From positions 42,507,503 to 42,571,502 of the forward strand of contig CP136065.1 of assembly GCA_032622095.1 (NCBI GenBank): a stretch of DNA of 64,000 nucleotides, read 5' to 3'. This stretch comes from Siphonodentalium dalli (lineage: Eukaryota; Mollusca; Scaphopoda; Gadilida; Siphonodentaliidae). Numbering within the stretch: the stretch's first letter is position 1; every line of letters starts with the position of its first letter. The translations under genes and the position numbers were made by a program. The notes under the pieces were generated by a model. It saw only the letters and a list, made by a program, of their open reading frames with translations, was not told the origin of the DNA and did not search any database. Shown here in pieces: positions 1 to 11,078 of this stretch.

Positions 1-78
1 TGACTTACGAACGTTTGAATGAGATGGGATGGGACGTTTTTTATCTCGATTTAATAGGGGCACATAATTTAGAGTACA

Positions 79-150
79 TTTTTTGCAATTTTTTCTCCAC
101 AGAATTGAAATTGTGATGGAGCATCCAGACCAACTGAACCATTTTGAGAC
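79..150 (-). repeat. 72-bp inverted copy of the start of the 87-aa membrane gene
   Basis: This stretch is the reverse complement of 2690-2761, the first ~72 bases after the ATG of the small membrane-protein gene. It appears to match without mismatch and sits about 20 bp upstream of the small basic ORF. The same inverted copy is present in unit 2 (about 6922-6993), so the rearrangement predates the 6.8-kb duplication. It marks a template switch or inversion inside the Polinton-like element. Confidence 0.9.
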
Positions 151-169
151 AACTACTTAGACTGTGAAG

Positions 170-864
170 ATGCCTTCAAAAACTAAGAGCAGGAAAGCAC
201 CGCTGATAAAAAAATATGGTGAGTTGATTGTTGCAATGAGTAAAGTTCCATCTGCATATAAAAAGAAAATGATCAACGATGCTCCGAAACAAGTGATGGA
301 TTGTATTTCAGAATGTTGTCAAAATCTTTTAAAAGGTAATGTAAAACTGAATGAAGCTCAGAGCCGTAAGTTACATTCGAAGCGTAAACATATCAGATAT
401 CTTGCAGACAAGAACAAACCTTTGTTGTTGTTGTTACTCTACGGCCATTGGTTGGTTGTTCGACCCCCCATTGGTTAGATTTAGGCGCCAGAACCTCTGA
501 CCTAATAGATTTGAATCCCCTGTGTTAACTGTGTGCGCGGGCGTAATAGTAAGCCTGTTTTTTGGATGTTAGACTTGTGTCTGTGGTCCAGACATGTAAA
601 ATACGTTGCGTATTGAGAAGGAGTTATCATTAAACTTTTTGTTTGGATTTTGACGGATTTTAGTAAATTCGGTTTTGGTGACGTCATCGCAGTACTGTTA
701 GGTGCTGCTTTATCCTTATGACGTCATAGTGTCGCGTATCTTATCGTAGGAGGGCATATCCTCGTAGGAGGTACCAAAAAGGTGGCTTTTTACCATTATT
801 ATTTCTTGCTCCATTGATTAGCAAAACATTAGGTGCAGTTGTTAACAATATTTTGAAAAACTAA
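170..864 (+). pseudogene. Interrupted small basic Polinton-type protein gene (unit 1)
   Basis: ATG at 170 opens a Lys-rich frame with a Cys-containing centre (CISECCQNLLKGNV) that resembles a small ORF recurring beside Polinton/Maverick-like integrase genes in invertebrates (recognised from memory). The frame leaves family-like sequence near 418 and stops at 478. A Gly/Leu-rich hydrophobic tail typical of the same ORF appears at 781-864 in another frame, ending in TAA. The gene therefore looks split by roughly 320 bp of unrelated DNA with a frame change. The intact protein would be a small basic, possibly membrane- or capsid-associated factor; its function is not established here. Confidence 0.7.
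420..765. mobile_element. Insert splitting the small basic ORF (unclassified)
   Basis: The segment separates the two halves of the small ORF. It opens with (TTG)n and contains two CRE-like palindromes (TGACGTCA near 680 and 719) and a short duplication of CGTAGGAGG near its right end. No terminal inverted repeats or clear target duplication were found. A weak B-box-like string (near 510) is not enough to call a SINE. The same insert is in unit 2 (about 7263-7608). Borders are approximate. Confidence 0.5.
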
Positions 865-877
865 ATCTCAAATAAAT

Positions 878-1600
878 ATGAAGAAAATGGTTATTGTACC
901 ATTCAGAATGTTGGAAGATTTCAAACAATGGAAAATGTCAGAAATGAATAAACCTCAATTACCTCCTGATCCTGCAATTTCAAATGTTTCAGATTCTTAC
1001 AAAGAATTGAAATCAGTTTATGATAAAAATATTTCTGAATCAGAAAAGTCACAGTTATTTGGAGAAAATTTGTACAAATTGAAAACTTCACAAAAATCTT
1101 TAAATTCAAAATTCAGTTTACCTGAACAAAAGTTATCTGAAAACTTTGGGAAAATGAGTGAACATATATTGGAAAGTGTGCCATCTAAACTTCGTGGTAA
1201 AGCACAACAAATTGTAACATTGTTGTCAACTAATCCTAAACTTAGATGGGATGATCGTGGACAATTAATTTATGGAACAGAAACAGTTACGGGATCAAAT
1301 ATAATTGATTTGATAAACGATGTTGTTCGTCACCGAAAAGGTTTTGACCCAGTTGGTTATGAAACATTCCTACGTGGATTGGGGGAACTTAATGTACCAC
1401 AAGATTATGTAGGTAACAGGAATCGATGGTTGTGGATACAAAGACATTTAAAAGAAGGTCACACTGGTGATGAGTTTCATACACCTCATGCAACTCCTAG
1501 CAGTGGCAAGTCAAGAAAACGTTCAGTTGATATTTTCACACCTCAAAGTTTTCCTAAAACCAGAAAATCTATTTTGAAAGGATGGTCCTCACTTACATAA
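878..1600 (+). CDS. Polinton-type structural/unknown protein, 240 aa (unit 1)
   Basis: A 240-codon frame whose second half (KLRGKAQQIVTLL, LRWDDRGQLIYG, GSNIIDLINDVVR, then RKGFDPVGYETF and an NVPQDYVGN motif) matches a protein class that I recall being encoded next to the chromodomain integrase in Polinton/Maverick-like elements of cnidarians and molluscs. The N-terminal half is charged and helical, with no signal peptide or membrane segment. It overlaps the integrase frame by 19 bp, the compact spacing expected of a viral-like element. Biochemical function is unknown to me. A second copy at 7721 is truncated. Confidence 0.7.
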   Translation: MKKMVIVPFRMLEDFKQWKMSEMNKPQLPPDPAISNVSDSYKELKSVYDKNISESEKSQLFGENLYKLKTSQKSLNSKFSLPEQKLSENFGKMSEHILESVPSKLRGKAQQIVTLLSTNPKLRWDDRGQLIYGTETVTGSNIIDLINDVVRHRKGFDPVGYETFLRGLGELNVPQDYVGNRNRWLWIQRHLKEGHTGDEFHTPHATPSSGKSRKRSVDIFTPQSFPKTRKSILKGWSSLT

Positions 1601-2676
1601 AATTTGACAAACTTCTAACTGAAATTTACTACAATCCAAAAGAAGTTGGTGGTTTCAGTGGAGCAAATCAACTTTTTAAAAATGCGAAAGAAACAAATAA
1701 CAAAATTAAACTTTCAGATGTTAAAAAATGGTTACAATGGCAAAAAACATACACTTTGCACAAACCAATTGTTCGGAAATTTCGCAGACGTAAAACTATT
1801 GTTGCAGGAATTGATATTCAGTGGCAAGCTGATTTGGCAGATTTTCAAACTTTGCAAAAGCACAATGACAATTACAGATATTTACTTTGTGTTATTGATG
1901 TGTTCTCAAAATTTGCATGGGTTGAAAAAATTAAAGACAAAACTGGTAAAACTTTAGTTAAAACATTTCAGAAAATTCTCAAATCATCAAAACGAAAACC
2001 AGTTTCATTTCAATCTGACAAAGGTTCAGAATTCAAAAATAAATTATTTTTACAATTTTTGAAATCTAAGAAAATTCATTTTTTCACAACAGAGAATCCA
2101 GAGACAAAAGCAAGTATAGTTGAAAGTTTTCAACGGACATTGAAAACAAAGATGTGGAAATATTTTACACATAATCAAACTTTGAAATACAATGATGTTT
2201 TGCACGATTTTGTGAATTCTTACAACAAAAGTTTTCATAGAAGTATTAAGATGGCACCAGTTTTAGCAACTCGAGAAAATGAAATTGAAGTTTCCAGAAA
2301 TCTTTATGGAAAGTTAAAAACGAAAAAAGATAAGATCTTGAAAGTTGGAGATTTTGTTAGAATAAATAAAACAAAGAGAACTTTTGATAAAGGATATCTT
2401 CCAAATTGGACAAAAGAAATTTTCAAAATTAGTAGAGTTTGTAAAAGTACACCATTAACTTACAAATTAGTAGATTTAGATGGTGAAAACATGGCAGGAT
2501 CATTTTATGGTAAAGAAATTCAACATATAAAAGATAATAAAGTTTACGAAATTGAATCAGTTGTTGGTAAACGTTCAAGAAAAGTTGCTGGTAAATCAGT
2601 TAGAGAAATTAAAGTTCATTGGGCTGGTTATCCTAAAAAATTTGACAGTTGGATTCCTGCCACAAATTTGGTATAA
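1582..2676 (+). CDS. Polinton/Maverick-type integrase with C-terminal chromodomain
   Basis: A 364-aa rve-family (RNase H fold) DDE integrase that would join element ends to host DNA. Probable catalytic residues are D84 (in WQADLADF), D146 (in QSDKGSEF) and E181 (in TKASIVESF), close to the usual DD35E spacing. The core spans about residues 75-240. A chromodomain occupies about residues 315-364 (WAGYPKKFDSWIPATNLV at the end), the arrangement typical of Polintons and chromoviral integrases. The frame is open from end to end, so it could still encode enzyme. However, the surrounding block lacks the polymerase, ATPase, protease and major capsid genes of a complete element. The start could be a little later; the overlap with the upstream gene is 19 bp. 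Confidence 0.9.
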   Translation: MVLTYIKFDKLLTEIYYNPKEVGGFSGANQLFKNAKETNNKIKLSDVKKWLQWQKTYTLHKPIVRKFRRRKTIVAGIDIQWQADLADFQTLQKHNDNYRYLLCVIDVFSKFAWVEKIKDKTGKTLVKTFQKILKSSKRKPVSFQSDKGSEFKNKLFLQFLKSKKIHFFTTENPETKASIVESFQRTLKTKMWKYFTHNQTLKYNDVLHDFVNSYNKSFHRSIKMAPVLATRENEIEVSRNLYGKLKTKKDKILKVGDFVRINKTKRTFDKGYLPNWTKEIFKISRVCKSTPLTYKLVDLDGENMAGSFYGKEIQHIKDNKVYEIESVVGKRSRKVAGKSVREIKVHWAGYPKKFDSWIPATNLV

Positions 2677-2686
2677 AACTTTTAAC

Positions 2687-2950
2687 ATGTCTCAAAATGG
2701 TTCAGTTGGTCTGGATGCTCCATCACAATTTCAATTCTGTGGAGAAAAAATTGCAAAAAATCAAGTAACATATTTTACACAAATTATTATAATTGTTGGT
2801 ATAATCGCTACAGCAATTGTTCATTTAAGTTTACAAAGTGAAAATAACGAACTGTGGTTAATTTTACTCAGTAGTTCTTTGGGATACATTTTACCAACAC
2901 CGCGTTTGAAATATTTGAAAAATCAGTCGGCAGAAATTTTGAAAGTATGA
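2687..2950 (+). CDS. Small membrane protein of the Polinton-like block, 87 aa
   Basis: ATG at 2687 lies 10 bp after the integrase stop. The protein has a short polar N-terminus, then two hydrophobic segments: QIIIIVGIIATAIVHLSL around residues 28-46, and LWLILLSSSLGYIL around 54-67, followed by a basic tail. I recall this two-helix layout with an LLSS-GY-LP signature from a small gene in Polinton-like elements. Its stop overlaps the next gene's ATG (ATGA at 2947-2950). Role unknown; a virion membrane or capsid-vertex accessory role is a guess. Its 5' end is duplicated in inverted orientation at 79-150. Confidence 0.75.
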   Translation: MSQNGSVGLDAPSQFQFCGEKIAKNQVTYFTQIIIIVGIIATAIVHLSLQSENNELWLILLSSSLGYILPTPRLKYLKNQSAEILKV

Positions 2951-3654
2951 ATTCTTTCTACATTACAATTCCGAGCGACAGTTCAATGGTAATGTATCCA
3001 AACAATTCTCAATGTTGTTTTACTGTACAATTACCAAAACCAATTCAAATTGATAAAGAAAAATGGGAAGTTGCATTAGTCGAACTGATAATACCTTCAG
3101 AAACATACAATGTTACAGGGGATTCGTGTAAATTCAATTTGATTACAACTGATGCAATAATACTGTATGTTCTTCAAAATCGTTTTGAAGAAAAGATATT
3201 TACGAGACCTGATGGCGTTCGTGCAATTGAAATGCAGATACGAGAAGGTTCGTATTCCTCTGCGGCAGATTTACTTGATACAATGCAAGATGTAATTGAT
3301 GAAACACTTGGAGAAGCAATACAAAACGAATTCGGATTTCACATCAAGTACTCAAAAGTTACAAAACGTGTGAAAATTATTCGCAAGAGTTTAAGTATCA
3401 CAAAACTAGGAATTGAATTACCACAAAGTCTTTTGCACAAGTTGGGTTACAAAACTGAAAACGATTCTGAAGATTTTTATTCAAATAATAGATTTCCGTT
3501 TGGTGTAGATTTGAATGTTGGTCATAATCAAATGTTTGTTTATTCTGATATTGCCGATTTCACAATTGTTGGAAATGTTGAAGTACAAATTTTACGAGTT
3601 GTTTGTTTCAGAGACGGGTCAACATGCATATTTTTCTTGATCATTATTGCATAG
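2947..3654 (+). CDS. Polinton-type protein with C-terminus replaced by tandem-repeat sequence
   Basis: The frame is 235 codons long. The N-terminus (FYITIPSDSS, then KWEVALVELIIPSETYNV) resembles a conserved protein found with the integrase and two-helix membrane gene in Polinton-like elements of invertebrates. From about 3607 the reading frame lies in the first unit of the ~278-bp array, so the last ~16 residues are repeat-encoded and the natural C-terminus seems to be missing. Start overlaps the upstream stop by 4 bp. Function not known to me. Absent from unit 2, where the deletion removes it. Confidence 0.65.
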   Translation: MNSFYITIPSDSSMVMYPNNSQCCFTVQLPKPIQIDKEKWEVALVELIIPSETYNVTGDSCKFNLITTDAIILYVLQNRFEEKIFTRPDGVRAIEMQIREGSYSSAADLLDTMQDVIDETLGEAIQNEFGFHIKYSKVTKRVKIIRKSLSITKLGIELPQSLLHKLGYKTENDSEDFYSNNRFPFGVDLNVGHNQMFVYSDIADFTIVGNVEVQILRVVCFRDGSTCIFFLIIIA

Positions 3655-6028
3655 CGATCAAACAAATGTTTTTAATTTCGTTAGATCATTATCTATTATT
3701 TGGTACACATGATTGATATATTTATTACCTCGTTAGGAAAATATGGAATGTTTTTCTAGTTTTTGTTTCGGAATTGTACATATTTTATACATAAAACTGA
3801 ACACAAGATTGTTACACGGGCGTCAATGAAAACACAACGCATTGAACTTAAAAATTGACAAGTATTTCCTCAAGTTGTGTTTTTTCAGAGACGGATCAAC
3901 ATGCATATTTTTCTTGATCATTATTGTATAGCGATCAAACAAATGTTTTTTAATTTCGTTAGATCATTATCTATTATTTGGTACACATGATTTGATATAT
4001 TTGTTACCTCGTTAGGAAAATATGGAATGTTTTTCTAGTTTTTGTTTCGGAATTGTACATATTTTATACATAAAACTGAACACAAGATTGTTACACGGGC
4101 GTCAATGAAAACACAACGCATTGAACTTAAACATTGACAAGTATTTCCTCAAGTTGTGTTTTTTCAGAGACGGATCAACATGCATATTTTTCTTGATCAT
4201 TATTGCATAGCGATCAAACAAATGTTTTTAATTTCGTTAGATCATTATCTATTATTTGGTACACATGATTGATATATTTATTACCTCGTTAGGAAAATAT
4301 GGAATGTTTTTCTAGTTTTTGTTTCGGAATTGTACATATTTTATACATAAAAAAACTGAACACAAGATTGTTACACGGGCGTCAATGAAAACACAACGCA
4401 TTGAACTTAAACATTGACAAGTATTTCCTCAAGTTGTGTTTTTTCAGAGACGGATCAACATGCATATTTTTCTTGATCATTATTGCATAGCGATCAAACA
4501 AATGTTTTTAATTTCGTTAGATCATTATCTATTATTTGGTACACATGATTTGATATATTTATTACCTCGTTAGGAAAATATGGAATGTTTTTCTAGTTTT
4601 TGTTTCGGAATTGTACATATTTTATACATAAAACTGAACACAAGATTGGTACACGGGCGTCAATGAAAACACAACGCATTGAACTTAAAAATTGACAAGT
4701 ATTTCCTCAAGTTGTGTTTTTTCAGAGACTGATCAACATGCATATTTTTCTTGACCATTATTGTATAGCGATCAAACAAATGTTTTTAATTTCGTTAGAT
4801 CATTATCTATTATTTGGTACACATGATTGATATATTTAATACCTCGTTAGGAAAATATGGAATGTTTTTCTAGTTTTTGTTTCGGAATTGTACATATTTT
4901 ATACATAAAACTGAACACAAGATTGTTACACGGGCGTCAATGAAAACACAACGCATTGAACTTAAAAATTGACAAGTATTTCCTCAAGTTGTGTTTTTTC
5001 AGAGACGGATCAACATGCATATTTTTCTTGATCATTATTGTATAGCGATCAAACAAATGTTTTTTCATTTCGTTAGATCATTATCTATTATTTGGTACAC
5101 ATGATTGATATATTTATTACCTCGTTAGGAAAATATGGAATGTTTTTCTAGTTTTTGTTTCGGAATTGTACATATTTTATACATAAAACTGAACACAAGA
5201 TTGTTACACGGGCGTCAATGAAAACACAACGCATTGAACTTAAAAATTGACAAGTATTTCCTCAAGTTGTGTTTTTTTCAGAGACGGATCAACATGCATA
5301 TTTTTCTTGATCATTATTGCATAGCGATCAAACAAATGTTTTTAATTTCGTTAGATCATTATCTATTATTTGGTACACATGATTGATATATTTATTACCT
5401 CGTTAGGAAAATATGGAATGTTTTTCTAGTTTTTGTTTCGGAATTGTACATATTTTATACATAAAAAACTGAACACAAGATTGTTACACGGGCGTCAATG
5501 AAAACACAACCCATTGAACTTAAAAATTGACATGTATTTCCTCAAGTTGTGTTTTTTCAGAGACGGATCAACATGCATATTTTTCTTGATCATTATTGCA
5601 TAGCGATCAAACAAATGTTTTTAATTTCGTTAGATCATTATCTATTATTTGGTACACATGATTGATATATTTATTACCTCGTTAGGAAAATATGGAATGT
5701 TTTTCTAGTTTTTGTTTCGGAATTGTACATATTTTATACATAAAACTGAACACAAGATTGTTACACGGGCGTCAATGAAAACACAACGCATTGAACTTAA
5801 AAATTGACAAGTATTTCCTCAAGTTGTGTTTTTTCAGAGACGGATCAACATGCATATTTTTCTTGATCATTATTGCATAGCGATCAAACAAATGTTTTTA
5901 ATTTCGTTAGATCATTATCTATTATTTGGTACACATGATTGATATATTTATCACCTCGTTAGGAAAATATGGAATGTTTTTCTAGTTTTTGTTTCGGAAT
6001 TGTACATATTTTATACATAAAAAACTGA
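3607..6028 (+). repeat. ~278-bp tandem array, about 8.7 copies (unit 1)
   Basis: The landmark ACACGGGCGTCAATG recurs at about 3814, 4093, 4373, 4651, 4928, 5206, 5486 and 5763, a spacing of 277-280 bp. Units differ by few substitutions and by 1-3 bp in A/T runs. The first unit is continuous with the 3' end of the upstream gene, so the unit appears to contain that gene's coding end. Right edge near 6028, where AACATACTGAAC follows; the same edge closes the second array near 9215. Confidence 0.95.
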
Positions 6029-6241
6029 ACACAAGAAACATACTGAACATTTTTCTTGATCATTGCATTTGATAACTTTACTTGGTCATCGTTTATGAAC
6101 GAAGATGAATTCATATGTTAAAACATCTTAATTAATTGCATATACTATCATGAATTTAATCTATAACATATCTAAATGGTGAAACTAACAGATAATGCAC
6201 TGAAAAGAAACACAACGTCAGGAAACATTTGTCATTTTTAA

Positions 6242-6661
<420 letters not shown>

Positions 6662-6688
6662 ACATTAACATTGAAACCCCATCAAAAC

Positions 6689-6704
6689 GGCCCTTTTCAG
6701 GGCC
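6689..6704 (+). terminator. Histone mRNA 3' stem-loop
   Basis: GGCCCTTTTCAGGGCC forms a 6-bp stem with a four-base TTTC loop, followed by ACCA, 28 bases after the H4 stop. This is the SLBP-binding element of replication-dependent histone mRNAs. A CAAAGATAGCTCTTT stretch about 12 bases further on is in the right place for the histone downstream element read by U7 snRNP. Confidence 0.95.
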
Positions 6705-7012
6705 ACCAAATTTATCAAAGATAGCTCTTTACTTAGCATAATACTTCACCAAATTTCCCGAAATATGTTACTGAAAACAATTATATACATCCCTACCCCC
6801 GAGTAAGTTCGTCATTATACTTTATTTGTGTGTACGAAAACATTGACTTACGAACGTTTGAATGAGATGGGATGGGACGTTTTTTATCTCGATTTAATAG
6901 GGGCACATAATTTAGAGTACATTTTTTGCAATTTTTTCTCCACAGAATTGAAATTGTGATGGAGCATCCAGACCAACTGAACCATTTTGAGACAACTACT
7001 TAGACTGTGAAG

Positions 7013-7707
7013 ATGCCTTCAAAAACTAAGAGCAGGAAAACACCGCTGATAAAAAAATATGGTGAGTTGATTGTTGCAATGAGTAAAGTTCCATCTGCAT
7101 ATAAAAAGAAAATGATCAACGATGCTCCGAAACAAGTGATGGATTGTATTTCAGAATGTTGTCAAAATCTTTTAAAAGGTAATGTAAAACTGAATGAAGC
7201 TCAGAGCCGTAAGTTACATTCGAAGCGTAAACATATCAGATATCTTGCAGACAAGAACAAACCTTTGTTGTTGTTGTTACTCTACGGCCATTGGTTGGTT
7301 GTTCGACCCCCCATTGGTTAGATTTAGGCGCCAGAACCTCTGACCTAATAGATTTGAATCCCCTGTGTTAACTGTGTGCGCGGGCGTAATAGTAAGCCTG
7401 TTTTTTGGATGTTAGACTTGTGTCTGTGGTCCAGACATGTAAAATACGTTGCGTATTGAGAAGGAGTTATCATTAAACTTTTTGTTTGGATTTTGACGGA
7501 TTTTAGTAAATTCGGTTTTGGTGACGTCATCGCAGTACTGTTAGGTGCTGCTTTATCCTTATGACGTCATAGTGTCGCGTATCTTATCGTAGGAGGGCAT
7601 ATCCTCGTAGGAGGTACCAAAAAGGTGGCTTTTTACCATTATTATTTCTTGCTCCATTGATTAGCAAAACATTAGGTGCAGTTGTTAACAATATTTTGAA
7701 AAACTAA
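7013..7707 (+). pseudogene. Interrupted small basic Polinton-type gene (unit 2)
   Basis: Second copy of the gene at 170-864, with the same internal insert, the same early stop (7321) and the same displaced hydrophobic tail (about 7624-7707). One amino-acid change relative to unit 1 (Ala to Thr near residue 10). It shows the insertion happened before the 6.8-kb duplication. Confidence 0.7.
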
Positions 7708-7720
7708 ATCTCAAATAAAT

Positions 7721-8407
7721 ATGAAGAAAATGGTTATTGTACCATTCAGAATGTTGGAAGATTTCAAACAATGGAAAATGTCAGAAATGAATAAACCTCA
7801 ATTACCTCCTGATCCTGCAATTTCAAATGTTTCAGATTCTTACAAAGAATTGAAATCAGTTTATGATAAAAATATTTCTGAATCAGAAAAGTCACAGTTA
7901 TTTGGAGAAAATTTGTACAAATTGAAAACTTCACAAAAATCTTTAAATTCAAAATTCAGTTTACCTGAACAAAAGTTATCTGAAAACTTTGGGAAAATGA
8001 GTGAACATATATTGGAAAGTGTGCCATCTAAACTTCGTGGTAAAGCACAACAAATTTTAACATTGTTGTCAACTAATCCTAAACTTAGATGGGATGATCG
8101 TGGACAATTAATTTATGGAACAGAAACAGTTACGGGATCAAATATAATTGATTTGATAAACGATGTTGTTCGTCACCGAAAAGGTTTTGACCCAGTTGGT
8201 TATGAAACATTCCTACGTGGATTGGGGGAACTTAATGTACCACAAGATTATGTAGGTAACAGGAATCGATGGTTGTGGATACAAAGACATTTAAAAGAAG
8301 GTCACACTGGTGATGAGTTTCATACACCTCATGCAACTCCTAGCAGTGGCAAGTCAAGAAAACGTTCAGTTGATATTTTCACACCTCAAATTCACGGGCG
8401 TCAATGA
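7721..8407 (+). pseudogene. Truncated second copy of the 240-aa Polinton-type gene
   Basis: Matches 878-1547 with one Val-to-Leu change. At 8390/8391 it is cut by the junction with the ~278-bp array, so the last six codons before TGA come from repeat DNA. The integrase and both downstream genes are deleted in this unit. The junction shows little homology between the parent sequences (CCTCAAA against the array's TTACACGGG). Confidence 0.85.
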
Positions 8408-9215
8408 AAACACAACGCATTGAACTTAAAAATTGACAAGTATTTCCTCAAGTTGTGTTTTTTCAGAGACGGATCAACATGCATATTTTTCTTGATCATT
8501 ATTGCATAGCGATCAAACAAATGTTTTTAATTTCGTTAGATCATTATCTATTATTTGGTACACATGATTGATATATTTATTACCTCGTTAGGAAAATATG
8601 GAATGTTTTTCTAGTTTTTGTTTCGGAATTGTACATATTTTATACATAAAACTGAACACAAGATTGTTACACGGGCGTCAATGAAAACACAACGCATTGA
8701 ACTTAAAAATTGACAAGTATTTCCTCAAGTTGTGTTTTTTCAGAGACGGATCAACATGCATATTTTTCTTGATCATTATTGTATAGCGATCAAACAAATG
8801 TTTTTAATTTCGTTAGATCATTATCTATTATTTGGTACACATGATTTGATATATTTGTTACCTCGTTAGGAAAATATGGAATGTTTTTCTAGTTTTTGTT
8901 TCGGAATTGTACATATTTTATACATAAAACTGAACACAAGATTGTTACACGGGCGTCAATGAAAACACAACGCATTGAACTTAAAAATTGACAAGTATTT
9001 CCTCAAGTTGTGTTTTTTCAGAGTCGGATCAACATGCATATTTTTCTTGATCATTATTGTATAGCGATCAAACAAATGTTTTTAATTTCGTTAGATCATT
9101 ATCTATTATTTGGTACACATGATTTGATATATTTGTTACCTGTTAGGAAAATATGGAATGTTTTTCTAGTTTTTGTTTCGGAAATGTACATATTTTATAC
9201 ATAAAACTGAACACA
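8391..9215 (+). repeat. ~278-bp tandem array, about 3 copies (unit 2)
   Basis: Same unit as 3607-6028, landmarks near 8393, 8669 and 8948. It ends at the same right edge (AACACAAGAAACATACTGAAC) as array 1. The copy number difference (3 against about 8.7) shows the array changes length independently of the larger duplication. Confidence 0.95.
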
Positions 9216-9426
9216 AGAAACATACTGAACATTTTTCTTGATCATTGCATTTGATAACTTTACTTGGTCATCGTTTATGAACTAAGATGAATTCATCGAA
9301 AAGAAACTCTTGATAGCTAATTGATATTTTCCAAAGTGAGATTTTCCTTTTGAAAAAAATAATTCTAAGTCCATTTTCATTTTTTCGATCAGAAATGTCA
9401 CATCAATGACAGGAACATCTATCCTC

Positions 9427-9732
9427 AGGGGGGAACTATGGCCCAGTACCCCCCCAGACATGGGCACTATCGCCCAGTACCCCCCAGACATGGGCACTAT
9501 GGCCCACTACCCCCCAGACATGGGCACTATGGCCCAGTATCCCCCCAGACATGGGCACTATGGCCCAGTACCCCCCAGACATGGGCACTATGGCCCAGTA
9601 TCCCCCAGACATGGGCACTATGGCAGGGCCATAGTGCCCATGTCTGGGGGGGTACTGGGCCATAGTGCCCATGTCTGGGGGGTACTGGGCCATAGTGCCC
9701 ATGTCTGGGGGGTACTGGGCCATAGTGCCCCC
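9427..9732. repeat. 30-bp minisatellite with central orientation switch
   Basis: Units of about 30 bp containing CAGACATGGGCACTATGG run forward for about 6.5 copies (9427-9626), then in reverse complement for about 3.5 copies (9627-9732). The switch point is GCACTATGGCAGGGCCATAGTGC. Both outer ends read GGGGGG-ACTATGGCCCAGTACC, so the array is bounded by inverted copies of one flank. It can fold into a long hairpin. Open frames on both strands (PPDMGTMAQY-type repeats) are by-products. Confidence 0.95.
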
Positions 9733-10202
9733 CATTACTACTTACAGGACTAACCGGACAGTATTTTCGAGGTGGGTACCTGCATCAAAAGATGAAATTT
9801 GGAATTTTGAGACAGTCCGTGAATATACTCAAAATATGGATTTGTGGGGTGAAAACAGGCCTTTCGATTGGTATATAGGTTGTTGCGACAGCTGTCTGCG
9901 ATGAATGGGAAAAGTATGATTTTCTGGGATATTTTGGGGAAGAAATCGTCTCGCGGCGATGATTAAACGACATTTTTTCCGCGATCGAATAATGACAACT
10001 GACTTAAATTGATCGTCGGTGTCCGAACATTAGTGAACAAATATTCACCACACCTTCAGTTGGTCAGATATGCTATCCAAGCGTTTATTTTCCAAAAAAA
10101 CCGTCAAAAAATATCAACAAATATTTGTCGACTGATATTTCTCCACCTCGAAATCTACGACTTCCGGTTTTGGTTAGTGTCCGTTGATCCACTGTGACAC
10201 TG
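9733..10202. other. Unannotated spacer
   Basis: No splice-flanked exon, RNA gene or repeat of this window was recognised here; short open frames have no recognisable family. Confidence 0.5.
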
Positions 10203-10409
10203 AACCCTTTCTACACTAAAGAATCATTGATGAGTAGTTTTCCCATAGGAAATGTTCAGCTAATAAGTTTAACCCTTTCTACACTAAAGAATAATTGATA
10301 AGTAGTTATCCCATAGGAAATGTTCAGATAATAAGTTTAACCATTTGTATACTAACGAATCATTGGTGAGTAGTTATCCCATAGGAAATGTTAAGATAAT
10401 AAGTTTAAC
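10203..10409 (+). repeat. 69-bp tandem repeat, three copies
   Basis: Three consecutive units, each with CTAA(A/C)GAATCATTG...CCCATAGGAAATGTT, starting near 10203, 10272 and 10341 with scattered substitutions. Confidence 0.9.
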
Positions 10410-10971
10410 AAACAACCACAATAGGACACCTCCACTTTTATTTATCTGCCGTCTGCATTATTATCTTAACATCCCTCCGAATCAATAATATACAATTCCT
10501 ATATGCACACTTTTTAACTGACAGGGAAAATCCATTTAGCATAGAACGGGTTAAACAATCTTCTGTCAGACGTTCTGGAAATGAACCACATGAATCCGGA
10601 ACATTTTGTTTTATTTTCCTAATAAATTATATTAGCATTGATGACCAACGAAGAGCGTTTATTATCAGCTCAGATCATATGTGGGGGATATATGCACACC
10701 GATGTGATTTGACACGAGGAGTGTCATGTGATAGGTGCCGCTGACATAAGATGACTTAAAGGTGCACTAATAATTAGCAACAAAGACCGATTATTATCAA
10801 CTTCAAATATAGAGGTAACCTTCTTCGTCTTCTTTCCTTCTCCTCCCCCTCCTCTCCACTCATCCTTATCCATCGCTTGCAACATGAATTGATTGCTTCT
10901 TTGTCGTCTTGTTATCGAAGGAGGCTGAGCGCTAGGGACGAGTCCATATCCAACTTACCAAGTAATAACCT
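10410..10971. other. Unannotated spacer with a pyrimidine-rich tract
   Basis: Contains a short CT-rich run (about 10815-10865). No coding potential or known element was recognised. Confidence 0.5.
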
Positions 10972-11078
10972 CTATTTATTCCGTTATAACGAAATATTAT
11001 TTCGACATCGAGATCTCATTTCGTTATAACGAAATATTATTTTGTTATAACGAAATATTATTTTGTTATAACGAAATA
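10972..11078. repeat. Palindromic CGTTATAACG repeat cluster
   Basis: Four copies of the self-complementary TCGTTATAACGAAATATTAT-like unit at roughly 20-bp spacing, with one interruption (11000-11020). It lies about 200 bp upstream of the lectin gene's signal-peptide exon, so it could sit in that gene's promoter or leader. Confidence 0.85.

Noticed and set aside
9406-9753. Overlapping long open frames with repeated PPDMGTMAQY peptides on both strands
   Set aside because: They are translations of a minisatellite with a 30-bp period, with no start context or splice evidence.
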